The notes below the pieces were generated by a model that saw only the letters and a list, made by a program, of their open reading frames with translations, had not been told where the DNA came from and searched no databases. A stretch of DNA of 64,000 nucleotides from the NCBI GenBank assembly GCA_003249215.1, contig QKJR01000079.1, positions 110,134-174,133 on the forward strand. Reading direction: 5' to 3'. The DNA is from Rhodobacterales bacterium. GTDB taxonomy: Bacteria; Pseudomonadota; Alphaproteobacteria; Rhodobacterales; Rhodobacteraceae. Below, piece by piece: positions 36,112-44,445 of the stretch. Every line of letters begins with the position of its first letter. The stretch's first letter is position 1. Position numbers and translations under genes: made by a program.

Positions 36112-36483
36112 GGCCCGGCGGTCGTGTTCGACGCGGCGACGCTCGCGCAGCGTTTCGCGGCGTCGCCCACGCCGGTGCGCGAGGCGATCCGTCAGCTCGA
36201 GGCGATCGGCTATGTCGGGGCCAGTCCACATCGCGGCGCGGTCGTGCCGCTCTTCACCCCCGAGCGTCTGTCGGAAATGGTCATGGTGAGGGCCGGGACC
36301 ATGGCCGAAACCCGGCATGCCGCGCGGGTCGCCGCGCGCAGGTCTCGTCCTCGGGGCGGATCCACCGCTCGATCGCCGAACATGCGGCGATCGTCGAGGC
36401 GATCCGGGCGCGCGAGATGCCGAGGCCGCCGCGCGGCTGGGGCGCGACCATAACCAGGTCGTGCGCCAGTCCGTCGGATCGGT
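36112..36483 (+). pseudogene. Degenerate GntR-family regulator (FCD type)
   Basis: Frame 1 (about 36118-36320) encodes the second half of a GntR winged helix (SPTPVREAIRQLEAIGYV...PHRGAVVP). The match then moves to another frame for IHRSIAEHAAIVEAIRAR (about 36360-36415) and to a third for DAEAAARLGRDHNQVVRQ (about 36418-36475), both typical of the FCD domain end. At least two frameshifts, a missing N-terminus and a large internal deletion are implied. It probably once regulated the ABC importer downstream on the other strand. Confidence 0.78.
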
Positions 36484-36521
36484 GGCGCCGGCGCTCAGCA
36501 GGCGCGTTTGCTCAGGCCGCG

Positions 36522-36965
36522 TCAGGCCGCGGGTGTCGTCCGCGCCGCGATCCAGGCGCGCCAGCCGCCAAAGGCGGTGATATCCTCGGCGCCGCGGGTC
36601 GCGATTTCCTCGACCAGAAACCCCTTGGCCTCGGTGCCGTCCGACAGAAGCAGCGTGCCGATGCCGAGCGGCCCCGGGATCGCCGCGACGAAGCGGCCGA
36701 AGGCGGCGGGGCTGAGTGCCCAGAGCTCGATCTCGACCGAACCGCCGGTCTCGGGTCCGACGCGCAGCAACCCGGGCTTGCGCGGCACCGTGCCCGGCAG
36801 TTCGAAGAGCCGGTAGAGGGGCGCCGTCGGCACGGCCCGGATCAGCGTGGCGCCGAGCGCCTGCAGTTCGGGGTTGAGCGGCATGCCCGAAAGGTGGGCG
36901 CCGACGACGGCGAGCGTGATCGGGTCTTCCGTCCCCGGGGGCGGGGCGGGGGCATCATCTGTCAT
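36522..36965 (-). CDS. Stand-alone allophanate hydrolase C-terminal domain protein
   Basis: A 147-aa protein matching the C-terminal domain of allophanate hydrolase (LAVVGAHLSGMPLNPEL, TAPLYRLFELPGTVPRKPGLLRV, PLGIGTLLLSDG, KGFLVEE, DITAFGGWRAWIAAR). The amidase part with its Ser-Ser-Lys triad is absent, and not as a broken neighbour. In the fused enzyme this domain has a gamma-glutamylcyclotransferase-like fold and acts on the intermediate after the amidase step. It lies last in the ABC-importer operon, so the imported compound is probably a nitrogen source such as a urea, ureide or pyrimidine breakdown product. Inference. Confidence 0.75.
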   Translation of the reverse strand: MTDDAPAPPPGTEDPITLAVVGAHLSGMPLNPELQALGATLIRAVPTAPLYRLFELPGTVPRKPGLLRVGPETGGSVEIELWALSPAAFGRFVAAIPGPLGIGTLLLSDGTEAKGFLVEEIATRGAEDITAFGGWRAWIAARTTPAA

Positions 36966-37032
36966 GGTCTTCCCTGTGGTCTGATGGCGGAGACCCGCGC
37001 CAGATCCGGGCGCGGGCCGGGCAGTGCGCGAC

Positions 37033-38067
37033 TTACTTGGGCAGCTCGAGGCCGTCCCAAGCCTTCAGCACGATCTCGTCGCTCAGCAGGGCGCCGAGAT
37101 CGACCGGACCGGCGAGCGCCTTCTGCTCGCCCTCTCCGAGTTGCAGATAGGACATGTAGGTTTCCCAGCCGGCGGGCAGGAAGGTGCCGTGCGCGGTCAC
37201 GCTGTCGGGCGCAGTGTAATAGGTCTGCACCAGGTCCCAGAACGGACCCGCGACCGGGTTGTCGCCAAGGCTGGCCGCGGCATATTTGGTCTTCAGCAGC
37301 TCGAAGGTCTTGTCCGGATTGGCCATGCCCCAGGCCCAGCCCTTGATCGTGGCGCGCGTGAACTTGACCAGCAGATCGGGATCGGCCTCGAAGGTCTCGG
37401 CGCGCACCGAGAGCGCATCCCCGGGGAAGCTCGCGATCACATCGGGCGTGATCGAGCGGGTCTCGATGCCCTGCGCCGGGATCAGCAGCAGGTCGCGCTT
37501 GGCCCCGGCATAGGCCTGGATGCGGTCCGCCTCGAAGGAACGGATCGTGGTGGGATCGCCTTCGCCCGCGATCACCAGCTTGACGTCCGAGCCCTCTTTC
37601 AGGCCGCTCTCGACGATCGAGGCGCGCACCATCGGCACTTCGCCGCCCGCGAGATCCGAAACGCCGATCGTCTTGCCCTTCATGTCGGCCATGCTCTGCA
37701 CCGGGCTGTCCTTGGGCACGACGATGTCAAAGGTGTCGGGGTAATAGATCTGCATGATCGCCTTGAGCGGGAAGCCGCGCTGCACCGCCTGCATCGTGGC
37801 CGCCGCCGAGAAGATGCCCCAGTCGACATTGCCCGCGGCGAGCTGACGCGCCGCATCCGAGGAGCCCTTGGAATAGTTCAGCGTCACATCGAGGCCTTCC
37901 TCGGTGTAATAGCCCATCTCCTGCGCGACAAAGATCGGGAACATCTGCGCGGTCGGGCCGCCCTGGGCGGTGACGCCGTCGAATTTCACCAGGTCCGCAG
38001 CCGAGGCCGCGCCCAGGCTCAGCGCAGCCGCAGCCAGCCCGCCGAAGACGGATTTCATCAAGGTCAT
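37033..38067 (-). CDS. NitT/TauT-type ABC importer substrate-binding protein
   Basis: A periplasmic solute receptor of 344 aa, NMT1/SsuA-like. Signal peptide ends ASAAD. Two alpha/beta lobes follow; the family pattern FPIFVAQEMGYYTEEGLDV is clear. Start at ATG 38067, just after GGAGAATGAG. Genes for permease and ATPase precede it on the same strand. Ligand unknown: the family covers nitrate, sulfonates, pyrimidine precursors and hydantoins. The neighbouring allophanate-type domain points to a nitrogen compound. Confidence 0.83.
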   Translation of the reverse strand: MTLMKSVFGGLAAAALSLGAASAADLVKFDGVTAQGGPTAQMFPIFVAQEMGYYTEEGLDVTLNYSKGSSDAARQLAAGNVDWGIFSAAATMQAVQRGFPLKAIMQIYYPDTFDIVVPKDSPVQSMADMKGKTIGVSDLAGGEVPMVRASIVESGLKEGSDVKLVIAGEGDPTTIRSFEADRIQAYAGAKRDLLLIPAQGIETRSITPDVIASFPGDALSVRAETFEADPDLLVKFTRATIKGWAWGMANPDKTFELLKTKYAAASLGDNPVAGPFWDLVQTYYTAPDSVTAHGTFLPAGWETYMSYLQLGEGEQKALAGPVDLGALLSDEIVLKAWDGLELPK

Positions 38068-38103
38068 CTCATTCTCCACTGTTGGTTGTTGGGGTCTTAG
38101 GGA

Positions 38104-38128
38104 CCCGGGGCCGTCGTTGGGCCCCGGG
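38104..38128 (-). other. Intergenic hairpin between permease and binding-protein genes
   Basis: CCCGGGGCC (38104-38112) and GGCCCCGGG (38120-38128). No T run. Probably an mRNA stabiliser or processing site that sets unequal expression of the importer genes. Confidence 0.5.
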
Positions 38129-38142
38129 GACGTCCGGTTGGC

Positions 38143-38997
38143 TCAGAGCGAATTCCAGAAGATCACGCGCCCCTCGAGCCATTCGATCACCTGGTAGACG
38201 ATCAGCGTGAAGACCGAGAGCAGGATGATCAGGAAGAACACCGCCGGGATGTCGAGCTGGAAGTTCATCGCATAGATCAGATAGCCGATCCCCGCCGAGG
38301 CGCCGACGAATTCGCCCACGATCACCCCCAGCACCGCCAGCGTCCAGCACAGCTTCACCCCCGCCATCATGATCGGCGCGGCATTGGGCAAGAGCAGGTG
38401 GCGGAAGGTCTGCCAGCGGCTGGCGGTCAGCGAGCGCATCAGCTTGATCGCATTGGGATCGACCGCCGAGAGGCCGGTGAGCGTGTTGAGGAACATCGGG
38501 AAGAAGCACATCACCACCGAGATCGCGATCTTCGATTCCATGTCGAAGCCGAACCAGGTGACGAAGATCGGCGCCAGAACGATCTTGGGCGGGGCCTGCA
38601 GCGCGACCAGATAGGGATAGAGCGTGGCGCGCACCGGGGCGAACATCGCCACGAGGATGCCGAAGAAGGCACCCGCCGCCATGCCGATCACGAAGCCCCA
38701 GAAGATCTCCTGCAGGGTGACCCAGACATTGGGCCAGAAGTAATCGGCCGCACTGACCCGCCCCGCGGCCTCGAGCGTGGCCAGCGGCGTCGGGATGATC
38801 AGCTTGTGTACGAAGCCGCCATGGGTGGCGATCGCCCAGAGCGCCAGCACGAAGAGGCCAAAGCCGAGCGCCAGAAGGCGGTTGGTCCAGAGTTCGCGCC
38901 GCGTCCGGCGGCGTTCGCTCTCCATGAAGCGGGCGATCGCATCGCCCTGACGGTCGGAAGGGGGGGCGTGGATCGGGGCGGTATCGGTCATCGTCAT
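38143..38997 (-). CDS. NitT/TauT-type ABC importer permease
   Basis: A 284-aa inner-membrane permease with six predicted helices. The EAA loop that contacts the ATPase is visible near LMRSLTASRWQTFRHLLLPNAAPIMMAG. Starts at ATG 38997, with an in-frame ATG at 38991. Spaced 18 nt from the ATPase gene, so co-transcribed. Confidence 0.85.
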   Translation of the reverse strand: MTMTDTAPIHAPPSDRQGDAIARFMESERRRTRRELWTNRLLALGFGLFVLALWAIATHGGFVHKLIIPTPLATLEAAGRVSAADYFWPNVWVTLQEIFWGFVIGMAAGAFFGILVAMFAPVRATLYPYLVALQAPPKIVLAPIFVTWFGFDMESKIAISVVMCFFPMFLNTLTGLSAVDPNAIKLMRSLTASRWQTFRHLLLPNAAPIMMAGVKLCWTLAVLGVIVGEFVGASAGIGYLIYAMNFQLDIPAVFFLIILLSVFTLIVYQVIEWLEGRVIFWNSL

Positions 38998-39015
38998 CTC
39001 CTCGAACTCCCCGGC

Positions 39016-39780
39016 TCAGTGATCGACGCCGAGCATGCGGCGGATCTGGAACACGAGTTCGCCGTAGCGCGCCTCGCGCATGATCTCGGGGGTGCGCGGG
39101 CGCGGCAGGTCGATCTCGACGATCCCCTCGAGGCGCCCGGGCCGTGGTGTCATCACGAAGACGCGGTCGGACAGGAACACCGCCTCGCCGATGTTGTGGG
39201 TGACGAAGATCACCGTCTTGCGCATCGCCTCCCAGATCCGCAGCAATTCGATGTTCATCGTCTCGCGGGTGAATTCGTCGAGCGCGCCGAAGGGTTCGTC
39301 CATCATCAGCACCTTGGGATCATGCGCCAGGAGCCGCGCGAGCCCGACGCGCTGGCGCATGCCGCCCGAAAGTTCGCCCGGATAGCGGTCGCCGAAGCCC
39401 GAGAGGCCGACCATCTCGAGCAGCTCCTCGGTCCGGGCCTTCTGCTCGGTCTTGTTCAGCCTCAGGATCTCGCCGGGCAGGCGCACGTTCTCGCGGATCG
39501 TGCGCCAGGGGAACAGCACCGGGGTCTGGAACATCATGCCGACATCGGCACGCGGCCGGTCGATTTCGCGCCCGTCGATCTCGAGCCGGCCGAGGCTTTT
39601 GTCCTCGAGCCCGCCGAGGATCGACAGCAGGGTCGACTTGCCGCAGCCCGAGGGGCCGACGAGCGAGATGAATTCCCCCTCGCGGATCCCGAAGCTGACG
39701 TCGTCGAGCGCGACCAGCGGCCCCGTCGCGGTCGCATAGACCTTGGAAACGCCGCTTCCGGTGATGATGTCTTGTGTCAT
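39016..39780 (-). CDS. NitT/TauT-type ABC importer ATPase
   Basis: A 254-aa ATPase of the SsuB/TauB/NrtD group. Walker A GPSGCGKST, signature LSGGMRQRVGLAR, Walker B VLMMDEPFGALD. It is the first gene of the ABC/allophanate-domain operon. Immediately upstream of its GGGGAG ribosome-binding site lies a 30-bp perfect palindrome (39794-39823), so the operon is under specific repression or activation. Confidence 0.88.
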   Translation of the reverse strand: MTQDIITGSGVSKVYATATGPLVALDDVSFGIREGEFISLVGPSGCGKSTLLSILGGLEDKSLGRLEIDGREIDRPRADVGMMFQTPVLFPWRTIRENVRLPGEILRLNKTEQKARTEELLEMVGLSGFGDRYPGELSGGMRQRVGLARLLAHDPKVLMMDEPFGALDEFTRETMNIELLRIWEAMRKTVIFVTHNIGEAVFLSDRVFVMTPRPGRLEGIVEIDLPRPRTPEIMREARYGELVFQIRRMLGVDH

Positions 39781-39793
39781 GGCGACTCCCCGT

Positions 39794-39823
39794 CAACTTG
39801 CATGCACGTTTGCATGCAAGTTG
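39794..39823. promoter_or_regulatory. 30-bp perfect palindromic operator of the ABC operon
   Basis: CAACTTGCATGCA - CGTT - TGCATGCAAGTTG, two 13-bp arms each holding the self-palindrome TGCATGCA. It lies 14 bp before the ATPase ATG. GntR-family proteins often bind such sites, and a ruined GntR gene stands at the far end of this operon; the RpiR gene next door is the other candidate. The rest of the 163-bp gap shows nothing else. Confidence 0.7.
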
Positions 39824-39943
39824 ATGGAGGCAAAGCGTCGCGCCTGCGTTTCGCTGACTTCCGGGCCGATCTTGCAGTTCTGCCCGGTAATTACGCTGAA
39901 TATGCGGGGCCGTGACGCTGTGCAGGCACCTGCGGGACCCGGA

Positions 39944-40723
39944 TCAGCCCTTCAGCCGCTCGCCCAGCAGCCGGACGATGACGTCGAGCATGATGAACAT
40001 CGCCACCCGCTCGTTCGAAAGCAGTTGCGGCGTCTTCTTCTGGCGATAGGCATTGACCGCCACGGTGACATCGGCAAGCCGCGCGATGGGCGAGCCCGAG
40101 GGCGCCAGCGCGATCACCCTCGCCCCGGCACTGCGGGCGGTCTCGAGATTTGGCATGAGATGCGTCGTCACCCCCGAGAAGGAGAGCGCGAGCACGCAGT
40201 CGCGCGGCCCGAGCGAGACCGAGGAAAACATCTGCAGCGCCGGATCGGAATAGGCGGCGCTGGCAAGCCCGAGATAGGCGAAGCGGTTCTGCGCCTCGCC
40301 CGCCATGAAGCCCGAGGCGCCATGGCCATAGACGTCGATCCGCCGCGCCTGACGCAGGATCTCGACCGCCGCGGCGACCGCCTCGGGCTCGACATCCGCC
40401 ATCACGTCATTGACCGTGGCGATGGTCTGGGCGCAGCTTTCCTGCACCGCGGCGCGGATCGGATCGCCCTCGGGCGGGTGCTGCGGATCGGGTTTCTCCA
40501 TCAGCGCCACGGCCTGGGCAAAGCCGATGCGGAAATCCGAATAGCCGTCGAAGCCGAGCCGGCGGCAGAAGCGCAGCACCGAGGGCTCGCTCACCTGCGA
40601 CATGGCGGCGGCATCGGCCAGCGACCAGCCGATCGTCGCCTGCGGATTGGCCAGAAAGGTCTCGCCCGCGCGCCGTTCGGCCGGGGTCATCGTGCTCAGT
40701 GAGGCCCTGATCCGTGCCAGCAT
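39944..40723 (-). CDS. RpiR/MurR-family transcriptional regulator
   Basis: A 259-aa regulator with an N-terminal RpiR-type helix-turn-helix (SLADAAAMSQVSEPSVLRFCRRLGFDGYSDFR) and a C-terminal SIS domain (about 110-250; IDVYGHGASGFMAG, LALSFSGVTTHLMPN). SIS domains bind phosphosugars. Start at ATG 40723 after AGGGGA; ATG 40762 lacks a ribosome-binding site. It follows the phosphatase gene on the same strand, so it is probably the local regulator of the importer/phosphatase operon. The AT-rich palindrome at 45508-45533 is its likely site. Confidence 0.85.
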   Translation of the reverse strand: MLARIRASLSTMTPAERRAGETFLANPQATIGWSLADAAAMSQVSEPSVLRFCRRLGFDGYSDFRIGFAQAVALMEKPDPQHPPEGDPIRAAVQESCAQTIATVNDVMADVEPEAVAAAVEILRQARRIDVYGHGASGFMAGEAQNRFAYLGLASAAYSDPALQMFSSVSLGPRDCVLALSFSGVTTHLMPNLETARSAGARVIALAPSGSPIARLADVTVAVNAYRQKKTPQLLSNERVAMFIMLDVIVRLLGERLKG

Positions 40724-40761
40724 GCCGCCGTCCCCTGCAATCCGACTGTGCTCGCCGAACA

Positions 40762-41622
40762 TTAGACGGCAATCCCGGGAATGGTAAGTCCCCGACCGAG
40801 GACGGCCGAACCGGCGACGTCATAGCCGGGCGTGGCCACGATCAGGCGGCCGATCGCGTCGAGCGCGCGCAGCGGATCGCTCAGCAGAACCGGCGGTTCC
40901 GCAGCGCTCCAGCAGAAGATCTGCCCGCCGGAGGCGGCGACGAGCTGCAGCCCCGCCGCGATGTCCCAGCTGTTGCAGCCCTCGTCGGCATTGATCGCGG
41001 CGCGGCCGACGGCGACATAGGCCAGCTGCAGCGCCGCCGAGCCGAGCCGCCGCACCGCCCGGAACCGCGCGAGCAATTCGCCCAGATGCGCCATCTCCTC
41101 GGCCGAGGGCACGCGGCCCTCCCGTGGCAGGTTGGTGAGCAGTTCCGCCGCGCTGTCGTGGTGCGCCCGGGCGGCCGGGGTGACGCGCGCGCCGTTCAGG
41201 TGCAAGAGGCCCTCGCAGGCGGTGAACATCTCGTCGCGCATCGGGTCGTAGACCACCCCGGCGAGGGCGCTGCCGTCCGGGCCGAAGGCGCCGATCGAGA
41301 CGCAGAAGACCGGCAGACCCGAGGCGAAATTGCTGGTGCCGTCGATCGGATCGACGTGCCAGATCACCTCGGGGGCGTCATGCCCCCGCAGCCCGCCTTC
41401 TTCGCCGATCAGCGCCGAGCGCGGCACGGCCTCGAACAGGATGGTGCCGATCGCCGCTTCCGCCTCGCGGTCGATCAGGGTGACGATATCGGCATGGCCG
41501 TGCTTTTCCTCGACCGGCAGGGCGGTGCCTGCCGCGGCCGCGACGAAGGCCTCGCGGATCAGCAGGCCCGCCGCCCGGGCGGCCGTCTCGGCGACCCGGC
41601 AAATCTCCTGAGCGCAGATCAT
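40762..41622 (-). CDS. Inositol-monophosphatase-family sugar phosphatase
   Basis: A 286-aa Mg-dependent, Li-sensitive-type phosphatase. Metal-site motifs are present: VTLIDREAE, GEEGG, WHVDPIDGTSNF (the family signature) and the late CNSWDIAAG. Members dephosphorylate inositol, fructose bisphosphate, PAP or other sugar phosphates. Encoded 1 nt after the importer ATPase gene, so it is an integral part of the transport operon. It would release phosphate from an imported phosphosugar or polyol phosphate (inference). Confidence 0.86.
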   Translation of the reverse strand: MICAQEICRVAETAARAAGLLIREAFVAAAAGTALPVEEKHGHADIVTLIDREAEAAIGTILFEAVPRSALIGEEGGLRGHDAPEVIWHVDPIDGTSNFASGLPVFCVSIGAFGPDGSALAGVVYDPMRDEMFTACEGLLHLNGARVTPAARAHHDSAAELLTNLPREGRVPSAEEMAHLGELLARFRAVRRLGSAALQLAYVAVGRAAINADEGCNSWDIAAGLQLVAASGGQIFCWSAAEPPVLLSDPLRALDAIGRLIVATPGYDVAGSAVLGRGLTIPGIAV

Positions 41623-41623
41623 G

Positions 41624-42706
41624 TCAGTCCGTCGCCCCCGGCAGGATCCAGGCCGCGGCCGATCCGATGTCGATGCCGATCTCGTCGCCGGGGCGATGGC
41701 CGGGGTGCAGATGGTGGCGGTGATCGGTGATCGTCCAGAGCGCCGCGCCCGCCTTGAGCTGATATTCGGTGAACCCGCCCTGAAAGATCACCCGCTCGAT
41801 CCGGGCGCGGATCGGGCCGCTCGTCGAGAGGGCGATCTGTTCGGGGCGCAGCACGACGCGGATCGCGTCGCCCGGCGCGAGCTCGGACCCGGGGCGGGGC
41901 AGGGTGACGGGCACCCCGCCGAGCTCGGCACGCAGGCTCTCGCCCTCGGTTGCGAGCACCCGCGCGGGCAGGATATTGGCGCGCCCCATGAAGCCCGCGA
42001 CGAAGGCGGTGCGCGGATGGGCATAGACCTCGGCGGGTGGGCCATCCTGCTCGACGCGGCCGTCGCGCATCACGATCACCCGGTCCGAAATCGCCATCGC
42101 CTCGCTCTGGTCATGGGTGACATAGAGGCTGGTGATGCCGAGGCGCTGCTGCACGAGGCGCAGCTCGTCGCGCATCCGCTCGCGCAGTTGCGCATCGAGG
42201 TTCGAGAGCGGCTCGTCGAACAGAAGCACATCGGGTTCGGTCACCACGGTGCGCGCCAGCGCCACGCGCTGTTGCTGGCCGCCCGAGAGCTGCGCGGGCG
42301 CGCGACCGGCAAGCGCAGAGAGATCCATCAGTTCGAGCACCTCACCGACGCGCCGGGTGATCTCGGCGCGCGTGAGGTCGAGCACCTCGAGCCCGAAAGC
42401 CACGTTCTCGGCCACGGTCATGTGCGGAAAGAGCGCGTAACTCTGAAACACCATGCCGATGCCGCGCTGATTGACCGGGACATGGGTGATGTCGCGCCCG
42501 TCGATCAGGATCTGGCCGCTGGTGGGCGTCTCGAACCCCGCGAGCATGCGCAGCGAGGTGGTCTTGCCGCAGCCCGAGGGGCCCAGAAGCGTGACGAGGG
42601 TGCCGTCCTCGAGCGTGATGTCGAGGTCGCGCACCGCATGCGCCCCGGGGTGGCCGTCGCGGCCGGGGAAGATCTTGTTGATACCCTTGAGGGTGACGCG
42701 GGTCAT
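41624..42706 (-). CDS. Ferric/phosphosugar-type ABC importer ATPase
   Basis: A 360-aa ATPase with Walker A GPSGCGKTT, signature LSGGQQQRVALAR, Walker B VLLFDEPLSNLD and a C-terminal TOBE domain (about 270-350). The FbpC/PotA/AfuC/PhnT group has this form. Located 4 nt after the permease gene. Confidence 0.88.
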   Translation of the reverse strand: MTRVTLKGINKIFPGRDGHPGAHAVRDLDITLEDGTLVTLLGPSGCGKTTSLRMLAGFETPTSGQILIDGRDITHVPVNQRGIGMVFQSYALFPHMTVAENVAFGLEVLDLTRAEITRRVGEVLELMDLSALAGRAPAQLSGGQQQRVALARTVVTEPDVLLFDEPLSNLDAQLRERMRDELRLVQQRLGITSLYVTHDQSEAMAISDRVIVMRDGRVEQDGPPAEVYAHPRTAFVAGFMGRANILPARVLATEGESLRAELGGVPVTLPRPGSELAPGDAIRVVLRPEQIALSTSGPIRARIERVIFQGGFTEYQLKAGAALWTITDHRHHLHPGHRPGDEIGIDIGSAAAWILPGATD

Positions 42707-42710
42707 GAGA

Positions 42711-44390
42711 TTACCTTTGCTTGGCCCCCCGCCCGAGCGCGACCTGCAGCAAGGCGAGCGCGCTCAGAACGATGACGATGAGGATGACGCTATAGGCCGC
42801 GGCAAGGCCCATGCGCAGGGTTTCGACCTGATTGAGGATGGTGACGGTGATCAGCGTCCAGTTGGCCGAGACGAGGAAGATGATCGCGCTGAGCGTGGTC
42901 AGGCCGCGGGTGAAGGAATAGGCCATCGCGGTGAAGATCGCCGGGCGCAGCAGCGGCGCCGTCACCCGGCGAAAGATCCGCCCGTTCGAGGCGCCGAGGA
43001 TCATCGCCGCCTCCTCGATCGCCGGGTCGATCTGGCGCAGCTGGTTGGTGCCCGCCTCGATGCCGACCTGCACGGTTTTCACGACGATCGCGGCGATGAT
43101 GATGGTGATCGTGCCGGTGAGCAGGAGCGGCGCGGTATTGAACACCGAGACATAGCCGATGCCGATGATCGTGCCGGGCGCGGCGAAGGACAAGAGCGTG
43201 CCGAGCCGCAAGAGCGCCGCGCCGGGAAAGCGGCGCCGGGTCTGGATATAGGCGATCACGAGGCCCGCGAGCGTGGCCACCGGTGCGGCGATCAGCGCGA
43301 TGGTCAGCGAATTGCCGAGCGGCGCCAGCCCGTCGGTGAAGGCGCGGACATAATGCTCGGTGCTGAAGCTCCAGTCGATGCCGGGGATCTTCGTCAGGCT
43401 GACCCAGACCACCGTGCCATAGAGCAGCACGACGAGGCCGACATAGAGATAGCAGAAGGCGGCAAGCGGCCAGACCACGCGCCGCGCGGTCAGGCGGATC
43501 TCCTGCGCGGTGGGCTTGCCGGTCACGGTGACATAGCTGCGCTTGGCCAGCCAGTGGCGATGGATCATAAAGGCCAGTAGCGAGGGCACGAGCAAGAGGC
43601 TCGCCAGAAGCGCGCCCATCGGCACGTTGAAATAGCCGATCAGCTGCGAATAGGCCTCGACCGCGAGGGTGTTGAAGCTGCCCCCGATCACCAGAGGATT
43701 GCCGAAATCCTCGATCGACTTGACGAAGACCAGCAGCGCCGAGCTGAAGATCCCCGGCAGGGCAAGCGGCAGGGTGACGCGGCGAAATACCGTCCATTGC
43801 GAGGCGCGCAGCGTCGCCGCCGCATCCTCGAGCGCGCTGTCCATCGATTGCAGCATGCCGCGGATGTTGAGATAGGCCAGCGGCGTGAAGGCCAGCGACT
43901 GAATGAAGACGAGGCTGTGGAAGCCATAGACATTGGCGCCGCGGATCCCCAGCAGCTCGCGCGTGATCAGCCCCGAACGGCCAAAGAGCAGGATCATCGC
44001 CAGCGCGATCACGAAGGGCGGCGAGATCACCGGCAGGAGCGCGATCATATGCACCGTGCGCTTGCCCCGCATCGGCGTGCGCGTCATCGCGAAGGCGAGG
44101 AGGAAGCCCGTCAGCGTCGAGATCAGCGCCGAGCTCGCCCCGAGCAGCAGCGTATTGCCGAAGGCGCGCCAGATCAGCGGCGCGCTCAGCCGCTCGATCA
44201 GAATGCCAAGGCCCGAACCGGTCTCCGTCGGCGTCGCCCGCAAGGCCTGCACGAGGACGCTCGCGATCGGCAGGATGGCGAAGATCACCGTGAGCAGGCT
44301 CAGCACCATGAAGATGCCGAACAGCCAGGGATCAGCGGCGATGCGGCGAAGCCCGGTGGAGAACGGGCGCGGGATCGGGGCGGTTGTCAT
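42711..44390 (-). CDS. Ferric-type ABC importer permease, fused double domain
   Basis: A 559-aa permease carrying two homologous membrane domains in one chain, with about 12 helices and two EAA loops (LEDAAATLRASQWTVFRRVTLPLALPG; IEEAAMILGASNGRIFRRVTAPLLRPA). This is typical of FbpB/AfuB-type systems. Start set at ATG 44390 (MTTAPIP); the open frame upstream of it lacks support. Preceded by the binding-protein gene. Confidence 0.87.
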   Translation of the reverse strand: MTTAPIPRPFSTGLRRIAADPWLFGIFMVLSLLTVIFAILPIASVLVQALRATPTETGSGLGILIERLSAPLIWRAFGNTLLLGASSALISTLTGFLLAFAMTRTPMRGKRTVHMIALLPVISPPFVIALAMILLFGRSGLITRELLGIRGANVYGFHSLVFIQSLAFTPLAYLNIRGMLQSMDSALEDAAATLRASQWTVFRRVTLPLALPGIFSSALLVFVKSIEDFGNPLVIGGSFNTLAVEAYSQLIGYFNVPMGALLASLLLVPSLLAFMIHRHWLAKRSYVTVTGKPTAQEIRLTARRVVWPLAAFCYLYVGLVVLLYGTVVWVSLTKIPGIDWSFSTEHYVRAFTDGLAPLGNSLTIALIAAPVATLAGLVIAYIQTRRRFPGAALLRLGTLLSFAAPGTIIGIGYVSVFNTAPLLLTGTITIIIAAIVVKTVQVGIEAGTNQLRQIDPAIEEAAMILGASNGRIFRRVTAPLLRPAIFTAMAYSFTRGLTTLSAIIFLVSANWTLITVTILNQVETLRMGLAAAYSVILIVIVLSALALLQVALGRGAKQR

Positions 44391-44445
44391 GCGGATCTCG
44401 TGCTGAGGGCGAAACAGGGGGCGGTTCCTGCCTCGCCGATGCCGG

